DNA of 64,000 nt from Paenibacillus xylanivorans (GCF_001280595.1 NZ_LITU01000078.1:172806-236805); one strand, 5' to 3'. Positions 54,404 to 63,300 are shown, counted from the stretch's first letter. Notes: a model not told the origin generated them from the sequence alone. Numbers and translations are program-made.

Positions 54404-54465
54404 AGGGGATGGTTTACAGATGAAAACAAATTTTTGTGATTTTCAAACCCACTAACACATCCCCT
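54404..54465 (+). ncRNA. G-rich structured block, copy II
   Basis: AGGGGAT (54404-54410) pairs with ATCCCCT (54459-54465) and encloses GGTTTACAG and an internal hairpin (TGAAAACAAA with TTTG...TTTTCA). GGTTTACAGNNGAAA is shared with copy I at 43717. The closing stems of the copies differ in sequence but remain paired. Possibly RNA, possibly a DNA site. Confidence 0.4.
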
Positions 54466-54501
54466 CGGCAACTGACCGTTAAATTCGACTCCATAAACGT
54501 C

Positions 54502-54531
54502 AAAAAGCCCACTCGACGACACGAGAAGGCT
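54502..54531 (-). terminator. Intrinsic terminator on minus strand
   Basis: On the minus strand AGCCTTCTCG and CGAGTGGGCT form a stem (one mismatch) followed by TTTTTG. It ends the transcript of the gene at 54566-55132. Confidence 0.7.
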
Positions 54532-54565
54532 CTCTCGTATAAATGCTGTTTAACTATATTCCTTG

Positions 54566-55132
54566 TCAAGAGCGTAGAATTAAATCTTCTTTCATTCTGC
54601 ATAAGAAGTTTTCAATATGGTGGGCAGTCAGATTTTGTAATTCAATGGGAAAAGATTCCTTTGGTAAATAAGGATAGTTGCTATCATTACAAAAGTATTT
54701 AATCCTCTTATCAGATGGGGTTAAATTCAATAACCTTTTTGCTCCATCTTCTGCACCTCTATGTAGATAAACAACATCCGGGTATAAATGATAATATGCA
54801 CCAAGGCGTAATGCCGTATCATAAACTGACAGCGCACCAAAGCCTTTTATTTTGATACGGTAAATGACAATAAGAATTTCATCAAAACTATTGCACTGAT
54901 TAAGTTGATCTATTATTGCTTGGTCAAGCAACTGCTGGGTAACCTCTTCAAGTACACCCTTATCAAGCTGCGCTTGGTGAGAGTCACGTTTACGGTTAGG
55001 TAAATAACCCCAAACGGCATCTTTGATGTGTTCCTCTATTTTTTTATATTTACTTCGAAAATCACTCAACTTCCATTCTTCGTAACTAGCCATGTTCTTT
55101 TCGTATTGATTAACAAGAGTAGATAATATCAT
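54566..55132 (-). CDS. Hypothetical protein with HhH-like segment
   Basis: A 188-residue protein. The segment IKGFGALSVYDTALRLGAYYHLYPDVVYLHRGAEDGAKRLL resembles a helix-hairpin-helix followed by the region that ends base-excision glycosylase folds, but catalytic residues cannot be confirmed. I know similar proteins only as uncharacterised. ATG 55132 has GAGGAG 8 bp upstream; a start at 55147 would put the site inside the gene. It has its own terminator and lies next to the defence genes on the opposite strand, so it may be an accessory defence gene. Confidence 0.55.
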   Translation of the reverse strand: MILSTLVNQYEKNMASYEEWKLSDFRSKYKKIEEHIKDAVWGYLPNRKRDSHQAQLDKGVLEEVTQQLLDQAIIDQLNQCNSFDEILIVIYRIKIKGFGALSVYDTALRLGAYYHLYPDVVYLHRGAEDGAKRLLNLTPSDKRIKYFCNDSNYPYLPKESFPIELQNLTAHHIENFLCRMKEDLILRS

Positions 55133-55641
55133 AAAATCACTCCTCATCTAAAAATACACTTATATTATAACTATAACTTAGGATAGAATGACATGCTCCC
55201 AGCAAGCAACAAATATATTTTAGGATACGAAGAGGTGTTTCATCTTTTTGTGTAGATTGAACCCTGTGAAATAAGTAACGTTGTTTGTTTACGTAGTAAT
55301 ACACTCTTTGTTTTAGTCATGCCGTGGCTCCTAATTAACGTTATTAGGTTTTATCCATAATATTATGGGAAAAGTGGAGTCGTATAAGGGGGGGGAGAGA
55401 TTACAGTTGAAGTCGAATCTTTTTCTGCCAATAGCCCCCGTACACCTTCTCTCAGTAATCCGACCTCCACTTATGAACGAATTGATTTTTTTTGATAGTT
55501 ATTTTGTACAGTCCTATAATTTGTAAAACCAATTAGACGACACAAGTAGCTAGAATATGGTATATTTTTGCTATACAACTCAATAATCTAGGAAATAAGA
55601 CTTACTTAATTAATCTTATTTACGGAAAAAGGGGGCCAGGA
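55133..55641. other. Gene-free stretch upstream of the defence genes
   Basis: Holds the divergent start region of the 188-residue gene, a G-rich structured block (copy III: run of G 55388-55395 pairing with CCCCC 55435-55439, enclosing TTACAGTTGAA and TGCCAATA), and the promoter at 55492-55520. No coding frame is supported. Confidence 0.5.
55492..55520 (+). promoter_or_regulatory. Promoter of the Hachiman operon
   Basis: TTGATA (55492-55497), 17-bp spacer, perfect TATAAT (55515-55520). The predicted leader to the hamA start is about 115 nt. A structured G-rich block lies just upstream of the promoter. Confidence 0.7.
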
Positions 55642-56574
55642 ATGACTATCAATTCTACTCAAATACACGGCGTTGAACACCTTTTGACTCATACTGAGTC
55701 ATTTATGAATCATGTCCACATATTTAATCAAAGCTTTAATTTGTTACCTGACAAAAATCATTTTGGAACATGTATTAATTATGTTGATTTGCAAGAATTT
55801 CGCGAAGAATTTTTAGAGGAGCTAGTTAATACAATTTGTGAATGGGTTTATAGTGACGAAAAATCTAAATCAATAATAAATGATGTTTTTATTAAAGAAG
55901 AGAACAGAACAGTTCAGAATGCTCAATCAAAATTAAGAAAAATCGCTTTAAAGTATTTTAGAGATCGTGATGATAGAGATTTAAATCTTCAGGGTCAATT
56001 TGGTGAACTCTTGCTATTCAACTTCGTCCAACATTTTTTTCGTGCGGTTCCCTTGTTGAGAAAAATGCCAATCACTACTTCTACAGGTCATGAAAGATTC
56101 GGTTCTGACGCAATTCATTATAAATACGAAAATGGAAAAAATCTGATTTTTCTTGGTGAGTCGAAAATTTATACGAGAAACTATAGATTCAGGCAAGCTT
56201 TTGAGAAATCTGTTACAAGTATAATATCAACATATGCAAGTCATAGAAAAGAATTAGGCTTATATACCTATGATGATTTTTTAGATAAACAACTAGTTGA
56301 AATAGCGAGACAGTATAAACGAGGGGTGTTGAAAAATACTGAGATTCATATGGTTTGTTTAGTTGGGTATAATGAAACTGGTCATATTGGTGGTGATAGC
56401 GAAGATGCCATTAAAGCTAACATTGAACGAGTTTTAATAGATAAGTGTAATAATTTAGATAAAGCTTTTTTTGATGGAGTAACGCTACCTCTTCTTAATA
56501 GAATAAGTTACATACTATTCCCGGTCTGGGAACTCGATAAGCTTGTGGAAAGCTTTCAGAGTGAAATAAGATAG
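55642..56574 (+). CDS. hamA: Hachiman anti-phage system nuclease HamA (DUF1837)
   Basis: A 310-residue DUF1837 protein, the nuclease subunit of Hachiman. The PD-(D/E)xK-type active site is visible as GQFGELLL (E122), HERFGSD (D156) and FLGESK (E173, K175). The pattern PLLRKMPITTSTGHERFGSDAIH is a strong family mark. HamA is described as held inactive in complex with the helicase HamB and released by DNA damage or phage DNA structures, then degrading DNA. ATG 55642 follows GGGGG. The helicase gene begins 14 bp downstream. Length is close to known HamA proteins. Confidence 0.88.
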   Translation: MTINSTQIHGVEHLLTHTESFMNHVHIFNQSFNLLPDKNHFGTCINYVDLQEFREEFLEELVNTICEWVYSDEKSKSIINDVFIKEENRTVQNAQSKLRKIALKYFRDRDDRDLNLQGQFGELLLFNFVQHFFRAVPLLRKMPITTSTGHERFGSDAIHYKYENGKNLIFLGESKIYTRNYRFRQAFEKSVTSIISTYASHRKELGLYTYDDFLDKQLVEIARQYKRGVLKNTEIHMVCLVGYNETGHIGGDSEDAIKANIERVLIDKCNNLDKAFFDGVTLPLLNRISYILFPVWELDKLVESFQSEIR

Positions 56575-56587
56575 GAGAGTTTTCTTT

Positions 56588-59125
56588 ATGAGTATTAGTT
56601 ATTTAGTAGAAAAGCATAATCTTGAAATAATAAAGAGAATGTTACTTGTTGAGCATGAAAATATTGCATACCAACTTGGCTTAATTAATAGACCACCAGC
56701 AGAATTAGAAGATGAAGAATTATCAGAAGTTGTAGGATTAATTGATGAGTTATCAAGGGAAGAGGTAGAAGAATCACAAAAATTAACAACACTTTTATGT
56801 GCATTACTATGGAAGTATAAGAAGGATAAATGGACAGGTTTAAGAGAATTTTTTTTAGTGGTTCTTTCCAGAATCGGATTGTCACCTACAGCTAATATGG
56901 TCGATGATGAGTACGACCTTGAATCAAGAAAACATAATCGACTTAATAGTCTTATTTCTGAAATAGCTGTAGCCATAAATAAATTGAAATACGAAGTGAC
57001 TATTGGAAGAGAAAGTTTTTCGCTTACCAAATTTCAAAAAGGTTTATGGGATAAAATTGATTCTCATGAGGTTATAGGGGTCTCTGCTCCGACCTCAGCA
57101 GGGAAGTCATTTACTATTCTCTTGAAATCAATTGAAATACTAATGAGTCAGGGAGGGACTTTAGTATATATTGTTCCAAATCTGAGTTTAGTATCACAAG
57201 TTTCCTCAGATTATAGGGGGATGTTAAATAAGTTCGGCTTAAGTGATTATAAAATAATGAATACATATTATGAAGGAGCAGACAATACTAAAACGATCTA
57301 TGTTTTAACACAAGAGAGGGCTATTGGGGCTTTCGCTCATAAAGATAATCCATTTGCTAATTTAAGATTGTTAGTAGTTGATGAGATTCAAAATATAGAG
57401 AGAGCCTCAAGTGAAGATGAAGAACGTTCAAAGGTGTTATATGACTCTTTAATTGAGTTTAGAATTAACTCAAAGCCAAATAAAATAATTATTTCAGGCC
57501 CAAGGATAAATAAAATACAAAATGTAGCCGAAGAAATATTTGGCGAGGAAGCAGCAGAAGAAGAAACTACACAATCTCCTGTTGTGAATATCACATATTC
57601 AATTAACAAAAAAGGTGAAGTGTATTATTTAAAACAGTATTCGGATGCATTAGATGAGCCAACTGCAATTGTAATCACAAATATTGAAAATATTAATGGA
57701 CTAGGCCAAAAAGTTTATAAACAACCATTTCACGATTATCTGAAATTTATATTAAAAGGTCTTGGAGAAGATTCCATAAATATAATCTTCTCTCCTACTA
57801 CTACGCAATCGCGTAAAACGGCGTTGTCGTTAATAAGTGAATATCCGGAAAGCAATCGAAAGGAAGTTATAAACTTAATTAAGTATATAGAAGCCACCGT
57901 TCATCCGAATTATGATGTTGTTAAGACCTTAAGAAGAGGAGTGGTCTATCATCATGGACGGCTACCCCATCATGTTAGAAGAGTTATTGAGAAAGCTGTA
58001 AGTTATAAACTTATAAATAATATTGTTTGTACTACTACATTGATGCAAGGAGTTAATTTGCCAGCTCAGAATGTTATTATAAGAAACCCAAATTTATTTA
58101 TTAGAAAGAAGCAAGATTTATCTCCAAAATTGTCAAATTACGAGTTTGCAAATCTTAGAGGGAGAGCTGGCAGGCTATTGAAAGACTTTATTGGGAGGAC
58201 ATTCATCTTAGACGAAGGTTCCTTTATTGATGAAGATGAGCAATTGACATTTTTCGATGATACTGTTAAAGATCTGGAGATTGGTTATTCTGAACGATTT
58301 AATCAAAATAAAAAAGCAATAATTAATTGTCTTGAAAATAACATATCCCCTAGCAGCGAAATGAAATATTCTTATCTATTGCCATATATAAGAAACTGTG
58401 TGTTGAAGTATGGACCGAAATCAAAAAAAAACTTGGAGACGGTTGGTATAAATTTATCTGAGGATACTTTGAACTCAGTTAGTAGGAATCTTGCTAAGTT
58501 AGAAGTACCTATTGAAGTGTGCATATCAAATCGTTACTGGGACCCACTTGTCCTAGATAAGTTGTATAAACAAAGACATGCGTTTAATCTTCCAATAACC
58601 ACAAGGGATCAGAATGTTGTTCACAAATTATTTAGTGCTATAACTCTTATGGAAAAAAGTTATAAATATTATTTTGTAAAATATCTAAATATTGATAACC
58701 CTGATCTTATTCAATCTTTTTGTATAAATGCAGATAAATGGTTGAAGGAAACTCCGCTGAGTGAGATTTTAGATACTCCATATCATTCAAATCCAGATAA
58801 TATTGAGAAGACAATAAGTACCTTGCAGAATACTGTATCCTTCAAACTACCAGCACTTTTAAAACCGATTTTTGATATTTTACACCCTGAAAATAATTTT
58901 TTATCATTTGTTGAAATGGGAGCATATAGAATTAAAACGCGAAGGTTAATTGAAATGGGAGTACCGAGAGAAACTGCAATCTATTTATCAACATACTTGT
59001 TACAGAACCTTAATGATAACGACGAAGATTTAGAGAAAAATATTATTAGTAAGTTGAAAGCTAATTATATGAAATTAGATTTTTGGGTGAAAGCACAGTT
59101 AGAAACCATCATTCCAATGATGTAG
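56588..59125 (+). CDS. hamB: Hachiman anti-phage system helicase HamB
   Basis: An 845-residue superfamily 2 (Ski2/Hel308-like) helicase. Motif I is APTSAGKSFT (about 167-176), motif II DEIQ (265-268), motif IV/V TTLMQGVNLPAQNVII, and motif VI NLRGRAGR. The N-terminal 130 residues are a helical cap rich in glutamate; the C-terminal 250 residues are family-specific. With HamA upstream (14-bp gap) it makes a complete two-gene Hachiman system. ATG 56588 follows AGGAGAG. Residues look intact, so it is probably active. Confidence 0.9.
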   Translation: MSISYLVEKHNLEIIKRMLLVEHENIAYQLGLINRPPAELEDEELSEVVGLIDELSREEVEESQKLTTLLCALLWKYKKDKWTGLREFFLVVLSRIGLSPTANMVDDEYDLESRKHNRLNSLISEIAVAINKLKYEVTIGRESFSLTKFQKGLWDKIDSHEVIGVSAPTSAGKSFTILLKSIEILMSQGGTLVYIVPNLSLVSQVSSDYRGMLNKFGLSDYKIMNTYYEGADNTKTIYVLTQERAIGAFAHKDNPFANLRLLVVDEIQNIERASSEDEERSKVLYDSLIEFRINSKPNKIIISGPRINKIQNVAEEIFGEEAAEEETTQSPVVNITYSINKKGEVYYLKQYSDALDEPTAIVITNIENINGLGQKVYKQPFHDYLKFILKGLGEDSINIIFSPTTTQSRKTALSLISEYPESNRKEVINLIKYIEATVHPNYDVVKTLRRGVVYHHGRLPHHVRRVIEKAVSYKLINNIVCTTTLMQGVNLPAQNVIIRNPNLFIRKKQDLSPKLSNYEFANLRGRAGRLLKDFIGRTFILDEGSFIDEDEQLTFFDDTVKDLEIGYSERFNQNKKAIINCLENNISPSSEMKYSYLLPYIRNCVLKYGPKSKKNLETVGINLSEDTLNSVSRNLAKLEVPIEVCISNRYWDPLVLDKLYKQRHAFNLPITTRDQNVVHKLFSAITLMEKSYKYYFVKYLNIDNPDLIQSFCINADKWLKETPLSEILDTPYHSNPDNIEKTISTLQNTVSFKLPALLKPIFDILHPENNFLSFVEMGAYRIKTRRLIEMGVPRETAIYLSTYLLQNLNDNDEDLEKNIISKLKANYMKLDFWVKAQLETIIPMM

Positions 59126-59204
59126 AAGAAATAAGAATACTATATTTGGATATTATACCATTCCATTTATTAATACTTTAAAATTGCTGAGTAGAGGTGA
59201 GATT

Positions 59205-61046
59205 ATGAGTAGTATTGATAGCGTATACGATTTCATATTGAAGGATTTTCAAAAAACTCTTTTTCCATTGAGATCAATTCTTATTCTATCCAAATATAAA
59301 TTAGAAGACATCTTAAAGTATATTAATAATGAAATTTTTTCTCAGACTTGGATGAGAACTATTTTGAGTGAAGACGAGTATACAAAGGTGTCCGAAGTTA
59401 TAAGTAATAAGCAAATTCAAAAAGTTAATGAAATAGCGCAATCTTACTTTTTGATTCAACCTTGGGTCTATGCTTTGAAAGATAAAAAACACTATAGGCA
59501 AACTTTTCAATTAGATCCTATTGCTTATATATTCATATACGACTTTGTTTATAGAAATAGAAACAGTTTCCAAAAACAGGAGTATTCAGATCGGGAATGT
59601 TTTGGTTATACCTTTAATGGTGACACGTACAATTCTCAAAGTGAAGAATATAGAGAGTTTATATCGGAATTACATTACTTGAAAACACAGTTTGAGTACA
59701 TGGGGAAAATTGATATTTCTAATTTCTTCAACAACATATATCATCATGATGTTGTAAGTTACATAGCTAGGGTAATAAATCAACAGGAATCAGAGAAGAT
59801 TGGGAAATTTTTAAGAGAAATCAATGAGGGAAGAAGTACGAGTTGTATGCCGCAAGGTTTATTTCCTATGAAGGTTATTGGCAGTAATTTTCTTAGTTTC
59901 ATTGAAGCCTCTAGGGATCTAAAAAGTGAAAAAATCATTCGTTTTATGGATGATATCTACTTCTTTTCCGATAGTGAAGAAACTATTAAACAGGATATAT
60001 TCAGTGTCCAAAAAATATTGGGTGAGAAAGGTTTGAGCCTAAATGAGGAAAAGACAAGTATTATTATAGGAGAAGTTGAGTCAGAAAATGACATAGAAAC
60101 AGTTAAGACATCATTACTAGAAAAGAGAAGATTGGCTATTAATTCATATACTGGTGAGTTTGATGACGATGAGATCGATCAATTAACAGGGGAAGAAACT
60201 GAATTTTTACACGGTTTACTTCACAATGAGAAAAACATCGAAGATGAAGATATTGAGCTTATCTTATCCCTATTAATGACCACGGAGGCAGAAACATTAG
60301 AACTTACGAGACTAGTTTTGAATAGTTCACCTCAACTAACAAAAAATCTATATTATAATCTAAAAAGAAACTACATGAGGATTACAGATTCAATTATAAC
60401 CGAATTTGAGACTTATATTGATAAATCCTTTATACCAGAATACCAATTGTTTTGGATTACAAAGATTATTATTGATTTTACTGTGTTGAACGAGTCAATA
60501 GCTAATTTATTGGTGACTATTTACAGGCATCCAGCTGTTACAAACATTGTTAAATGCTTGATACTAGAAATTCCTGAAAACAATTATGGATTTCTTGAAA
60601 TGAAAAAAAATGTTGCTCGCGGTCACGCTCCAGAATTGATAATTAGCGCAATGGTTGGACTACTTAGTCATGAAAAATCAAATAGAAATCAAATATACAA
60701 GTATGTTGGTAAGTCTAATTCAATGCTACGGACAATCACAGTTGCTTTGTCATCTTTAGAAGTAAATGCACATGAAAAACTGTTAGAAGATTTGGATGAA
60801 ATAAGTATAAATAAGCATAATTATATTAGAAATGGAGTTTCTGAAAGCGAAGATACTACGGGGAAACATCTAACCACTCTGGATCCCGTCAGTGAGGAAT
60901 TGAATATAGAATTTGATAATTTAGTAAGCCCATTTGAGGCAGAAATAGTTCCTCGTGATATTCACAATGGAGCTTCTACGATTAACGATCCTTTTAAGGA
61001 CGACTCAGAGCCTATTGAAATAGACGACGATGATCTTCCATTTTAA
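59205..61046 (+). CDS. Defence-type reverse transcriptase with SSB-like C-terminal tail
   Basis: A 613-residue protein. RT motifs are KIDISNFFNNI (motif A, catalytic D170), MPQGLFPMKVIGS (motif B), RFMDDIYFFSDS (motif C, D249-D250; FMDD instead of the common YADD) and GLSLNEEKTS (motif D). No group II intron maturase or retron X-domain is evident. The approximately 320-residue helical extension is reminiscent of Abi/unknown-group (UG) antiviral RTs; the class is not assigned. The disordered end (about 560-613) finishes in DPFKDD..PIEIDDDDLPF, nearly identical to the SSB C-terminal peptide of Bacillales. ATG 59205 follows AGAGGTGAG; the frame extends to a TTG at 59184. It lies 79 bp after hamB. 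Confidence 0.85.
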   Translation: MSSIDSVYDFILKDFQKTLFPLRSILILSKYKLEDILKYINNEIFSQTWMRTILSEDEYTKVSEVISNKQIQKVNEIAQSYFLIQPWVYALKDKKHYRQTFQLDPIAYIFIYDFVYRNRNSFQKQEYSDRECFGYTFNGDTYNSQSEEYREFISELHYLKTQFEYMGKIDISNFFNNIYHHDVVSYIARVINQQESEKIGKFLREINEGRSTSCMPQGLFPMKVIGSNFLSFIEASRDLKSEKIIRFMDDIYFFSDSEETIKQDIFSVQKILGEKGLSLNEEKTSIIIGEVESENDIETVKTSLLEKRRLAINSYTGEFDDDEIDQLTGEETEFLHGLLHNEKNIEDEDIELILSLLMTTEAETLELTRLVLNSSPQLTKNLYYNLKRNYMRITDSIITEFETYIDKSFIPEYQLFWITKIIIDFTVLNESIANLLVTIYRHPAVTNIVKCLILEIPENNYGFLEMKKNVARGHAPELIISAMVGLLSHEKSNRNQIYKYVGKSNSMLRTITVALSSLEVNAHEKLLEDLDEISINKHNYIRNGVSESEDTTGKHLTTLDPVSEELNIEFDNLVSPFEAEIVPRDIHNGASTINDPFKDDSEPIEIDDDDLPF

Positions 61047-61170
61047 TTAGTTATTAGCTCGTCAGCTATAATAAAATTGGAGATGCAATAATCTTGGAAA
61101 TCGAAATGTAAAAGAAGACCTTAGGAAAGTCAAGGAAAACATTTAATGGAAGGTGTGAAAAGAAATTAAT

Positions 61171-61509
61171 ATGAGTGTATCAATGCAGCGGATTAATCAA
61201 TTTAGAGATGAGCGCGACTGGCGTCAATTTCATAATGAAAAAGATTTGGCCATTTCGATCTCTCTAGAAGCAAATGAATTATTAGAATTATTTCAGTGGA
61301 AGACATCAGAGGAAGCCAAGGGAAATCCCGAGCGACTTAAAGAAGAACTGGCAGATGTACTGATTTACTCTTATATGTTGGCCGATAATCTAGGATTTGA
61401 TATGGATGAAATCATTGCAGAAAAACTGATTAAAAATGCTCGGAAATATCCAGTTCCCGAAAGCTTTGGTCAAAAAAAGAAATATAATGAATTGGATGAG
61501 GTAGATTAA
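61171..61509 (+). CDS. MazG-like nucleotide pyrophosphohydrolase
   Basis: A 112-residue all-alpha NTP pyrophosphatase of the MazG/RS21-C6 type. It shows QINQFRDERDWRQFH at the start and the metal-binding acidic motifs SLEANELLELFQW (ExxE) and EELADVLIYSYML (E..xxD). Such enzymes hydrolyse (d)NTPs to monophosphates. Its stop is 3 bp before the next gene, so the two are an obligate pair. In a defence region it may alter nucleotide pools or clean up modified nucleotides; this is inference. Confidence 0.88.
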   Translation: MSVSMQRINQFRDERDWRQFHNEKDLAISISLEANELLELFQWKTSEEAKGNPERLKEELADVLIYSYMLADNLGFDMDEIIAEKLIKNARKYPVPESFGQKKKYNELDEVD

Positions 61510-61512
61510 GCA

Positions 61513-63273
61513 ATGGCTAAGTACAACTGTATAACATTGAAAGTGAAAAATGGAGAATTGGAAGGTTTCGATAAACTACGCCCGCCTGTACAAAAAATTC
61601 TTAGAAACGGCAATGTCATTTATATTTACAAAGGTACGAACTCGAAAAAGATTTATATTGGACAAACTAAACAATTTACTGTGCGGAATAAGCAGCACTA
61701 CAATGGTAAAGAGGAAAAATTCAATACTGCAGAATTTGACCAAGTATTTATTCTTATATCAGTCTATTTCAACGGTTCAGCCTTAGATGATGTAGAAAGC
61801 CAGCTAATTACCTACTTTATTGCTGATAATCCGAATTCTAAAAAGCAGCTGGTTCATTATGATGATGATGACATTATAAATCGGACAAATGGCAACAGCG
61901 TGAATGAGTACAGAGGCCGAGAAAAGATTGCTCTAGAAGTCGTTCTGCCTTTTTGGGAAAAAGAGCTATATCCTAATGAATGGGTAAGCACAGCGACTTT
62001 AGAGGAGTTGCGGAATAGAGCACTGGTCAAATATAGCCCAATCAAAGAAATAACAATCCAGCAAATGAAGATTCTTCAGGAGATTGTATCGAATCCTGAT
62101 AAATGCTTTGTGATTAATGGCGATGCAGGGACTGGCAAAACCGTATTGCTGACTCATTTGGTGGCTAAGCTGTTAAAAGAAAAGCCTAATCAGCAAATAG
62201 CAGTTGTTTTGCAACCTAATTGGATTAAAACGGCAAAGGATATCTTTAGAGTATATGGAATGAATAACAGTAACCTGCAACTTGCTACCTCGACACAGCT
62301 GATTAATGCCGATAAAAATTATGACGTTGTAATTGTTGATGAATCTCATAAGCTTTCTAGAAAATTCCCTAAGCAAATGGCGTCTTTTAACAAAGTGTAT
62401 AAAGGAAGATTTGTTGAGGATGAGAACCACTTGGAGGCTTTAAAGAAATTAGGCCGTCAAATCGTGTTAATGTATGACGTATTACAAGCTATTCGCCCTG
62501 CCAATATGACACGTGTACAATTCAATGAGGCAACTAAAGACTTTGAAAAGAGATACTTAACAACGCAATTTAGAATCCAAGCTCCAGCGGGAAAGAATTA
62601 TACATCAGAAGATTTCGTAAACGGTATAAAATATCTTTTGTATAAAGATACAGGTCTATTAGAACAAACAAATTTTAACCCGGAATTTGATAGAGCTGTG
62701 TTTCAAGACAGTGATGCCGATGCTTATTTTGGATATTTTGAAATAGAACCTTTGAAGAATCTGATTGACTGGGTAGAAGAAGACAGGAATTTCAATCCTG
62801 AACATATAAACCGAGTGCTAGGTGGATTAGTTGAACCTTGGAAGCAGGCTGATGGCAAAGACCTGTCAATCACTCATTGGCATGAAGGAAATATCAAACG
62901 AAGATGGAATTCCACTCAAGAAAATTGGATTTATTCAGAGGATGCTGATGCTGAAGAACAGATCGGCTCCGTCTTTGCAGTTCAGGGGATCGATTTGAAT
63001 AAAGTCGGTGTTTTAGTAGGTAATGATCTTCAAGTTGACGCAAAAGGCCGTTTATATGGTAATTCAAGGAATTTCCATAATATAAACGGAAAATTCTCGA
63101 GTGACGATGAAAGCCCTGAAAATTCACAAGAGTTTACCTTATTTGTATTGAATATTTACTATATTCTGATGACTAGAGGGATTGATGGGATTCGGCTGGG
63201 ATTCTGGAAAAATGATGCATTCAAAAAGTATATGAAGGAAATATTGGAGATTAAATCCGTACTTTGGTCTTAA
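61513..63273 (+). CDS. GIY-YIG nuclease / P-loop ATPase (DUF2075) fusion
   Basis: A 586-residue fusion. Residues about 35-110 are a GIY-YIG domain (VIYIYKGTNSKKIYIGQT...; the first signature reads IYIY, the second YIG). From about 180 comes a superfamily 1-like/DUF2075 ATPase with Walker A NGDAGTGKTVLL (202-213), Walker B VVIVDESHKLS and TTQFRIQAPAG as a later helicase motif. DUF2075 proteins are found often in defence islands with a MazG partner, as here. Probably cuts or remodels foreign nucleic acid using ATP. ATG 61513 with GAGGT upstream. The motifs look intact. Confidence 0.83.
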   Translation: MAKYNCITLKVKNGELEGFDKLRPPVQKILRNGNVIYIYKGTNSKKIYIGQTKQFTVRNKQHYNGKEEKFNTAEFDQVFILISVYFNGSALDDVESQLITYFIADNPNSKKQLVHYDDDDIINRTNGNSVNEYRGREKIALEVVLPFWEKELYPNEWVSTATLEELRNRALVKYSPIKEITIQQMKILQEIVSNPDKCFVINGDAGTGKTVLLTHLVAKLLKEKPNQQIAVVLQPNWIKTAKDIFRVYGMNNSNLQLATSTQLINADKNYDVVIVDESHKLSRKFPKQMASFNKVYKGRFVEDENHLEALKKLGRQIVLMYDVLQAIRPANMTRVQFNEATKDFEKRYLTTQFRIQAPAGKNYTSEDFVNGIKYLLYKDTGLLEQTNFNPEFDRAVFQDSDADAYFGYFEIEPLKNLIDWVEEDRNFNPEHINRVLGGLVEPWKQADGKDLSITHWHEGNIKRRWNSTQENWIYSEDADAEEQIGSVFAVQGIDLNKVGVLVGNDLQVDAKGRLYGNSRNFHNINGKFSSDDESPENSQEFTLFVLNIYYILMTRGIDGIRLGFWKNDAFKKYMKEILEIKSVLWS

Positions 63274-63300
63274 TTTGAGAGTTGTTGGTGCCTTTAAGTA

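Larger units (their letters stand above)
53436..54501. other. Gene-free stretch of 1.07 kb with inverted repeats
   Basis: Contents: a minus-strand terminator (CCTTCAGA 53495-53502 with TCTGAAGG 53509-53516, T-rich to the left), which implies a minus-strand RNA from this region; a 15-codon frame with strong site AGGAGGGG (53684-53731), doubtful; a long inverted repeat (53744-53858); and a G-rich structured block (54404-54465). Open frames of 68-73 codons at 54155-54386 have no ribosome sites and are not called. Confidence 0.5.

Noticed and set aside
59205..61046. Retron or group II intron
   Set aside because: No maturase/HNH domains, no intron boundaries, and no msr-msd-like RNA directly upstream of the RT; the 79-bp gap after hamB is too short for a retron RNA.
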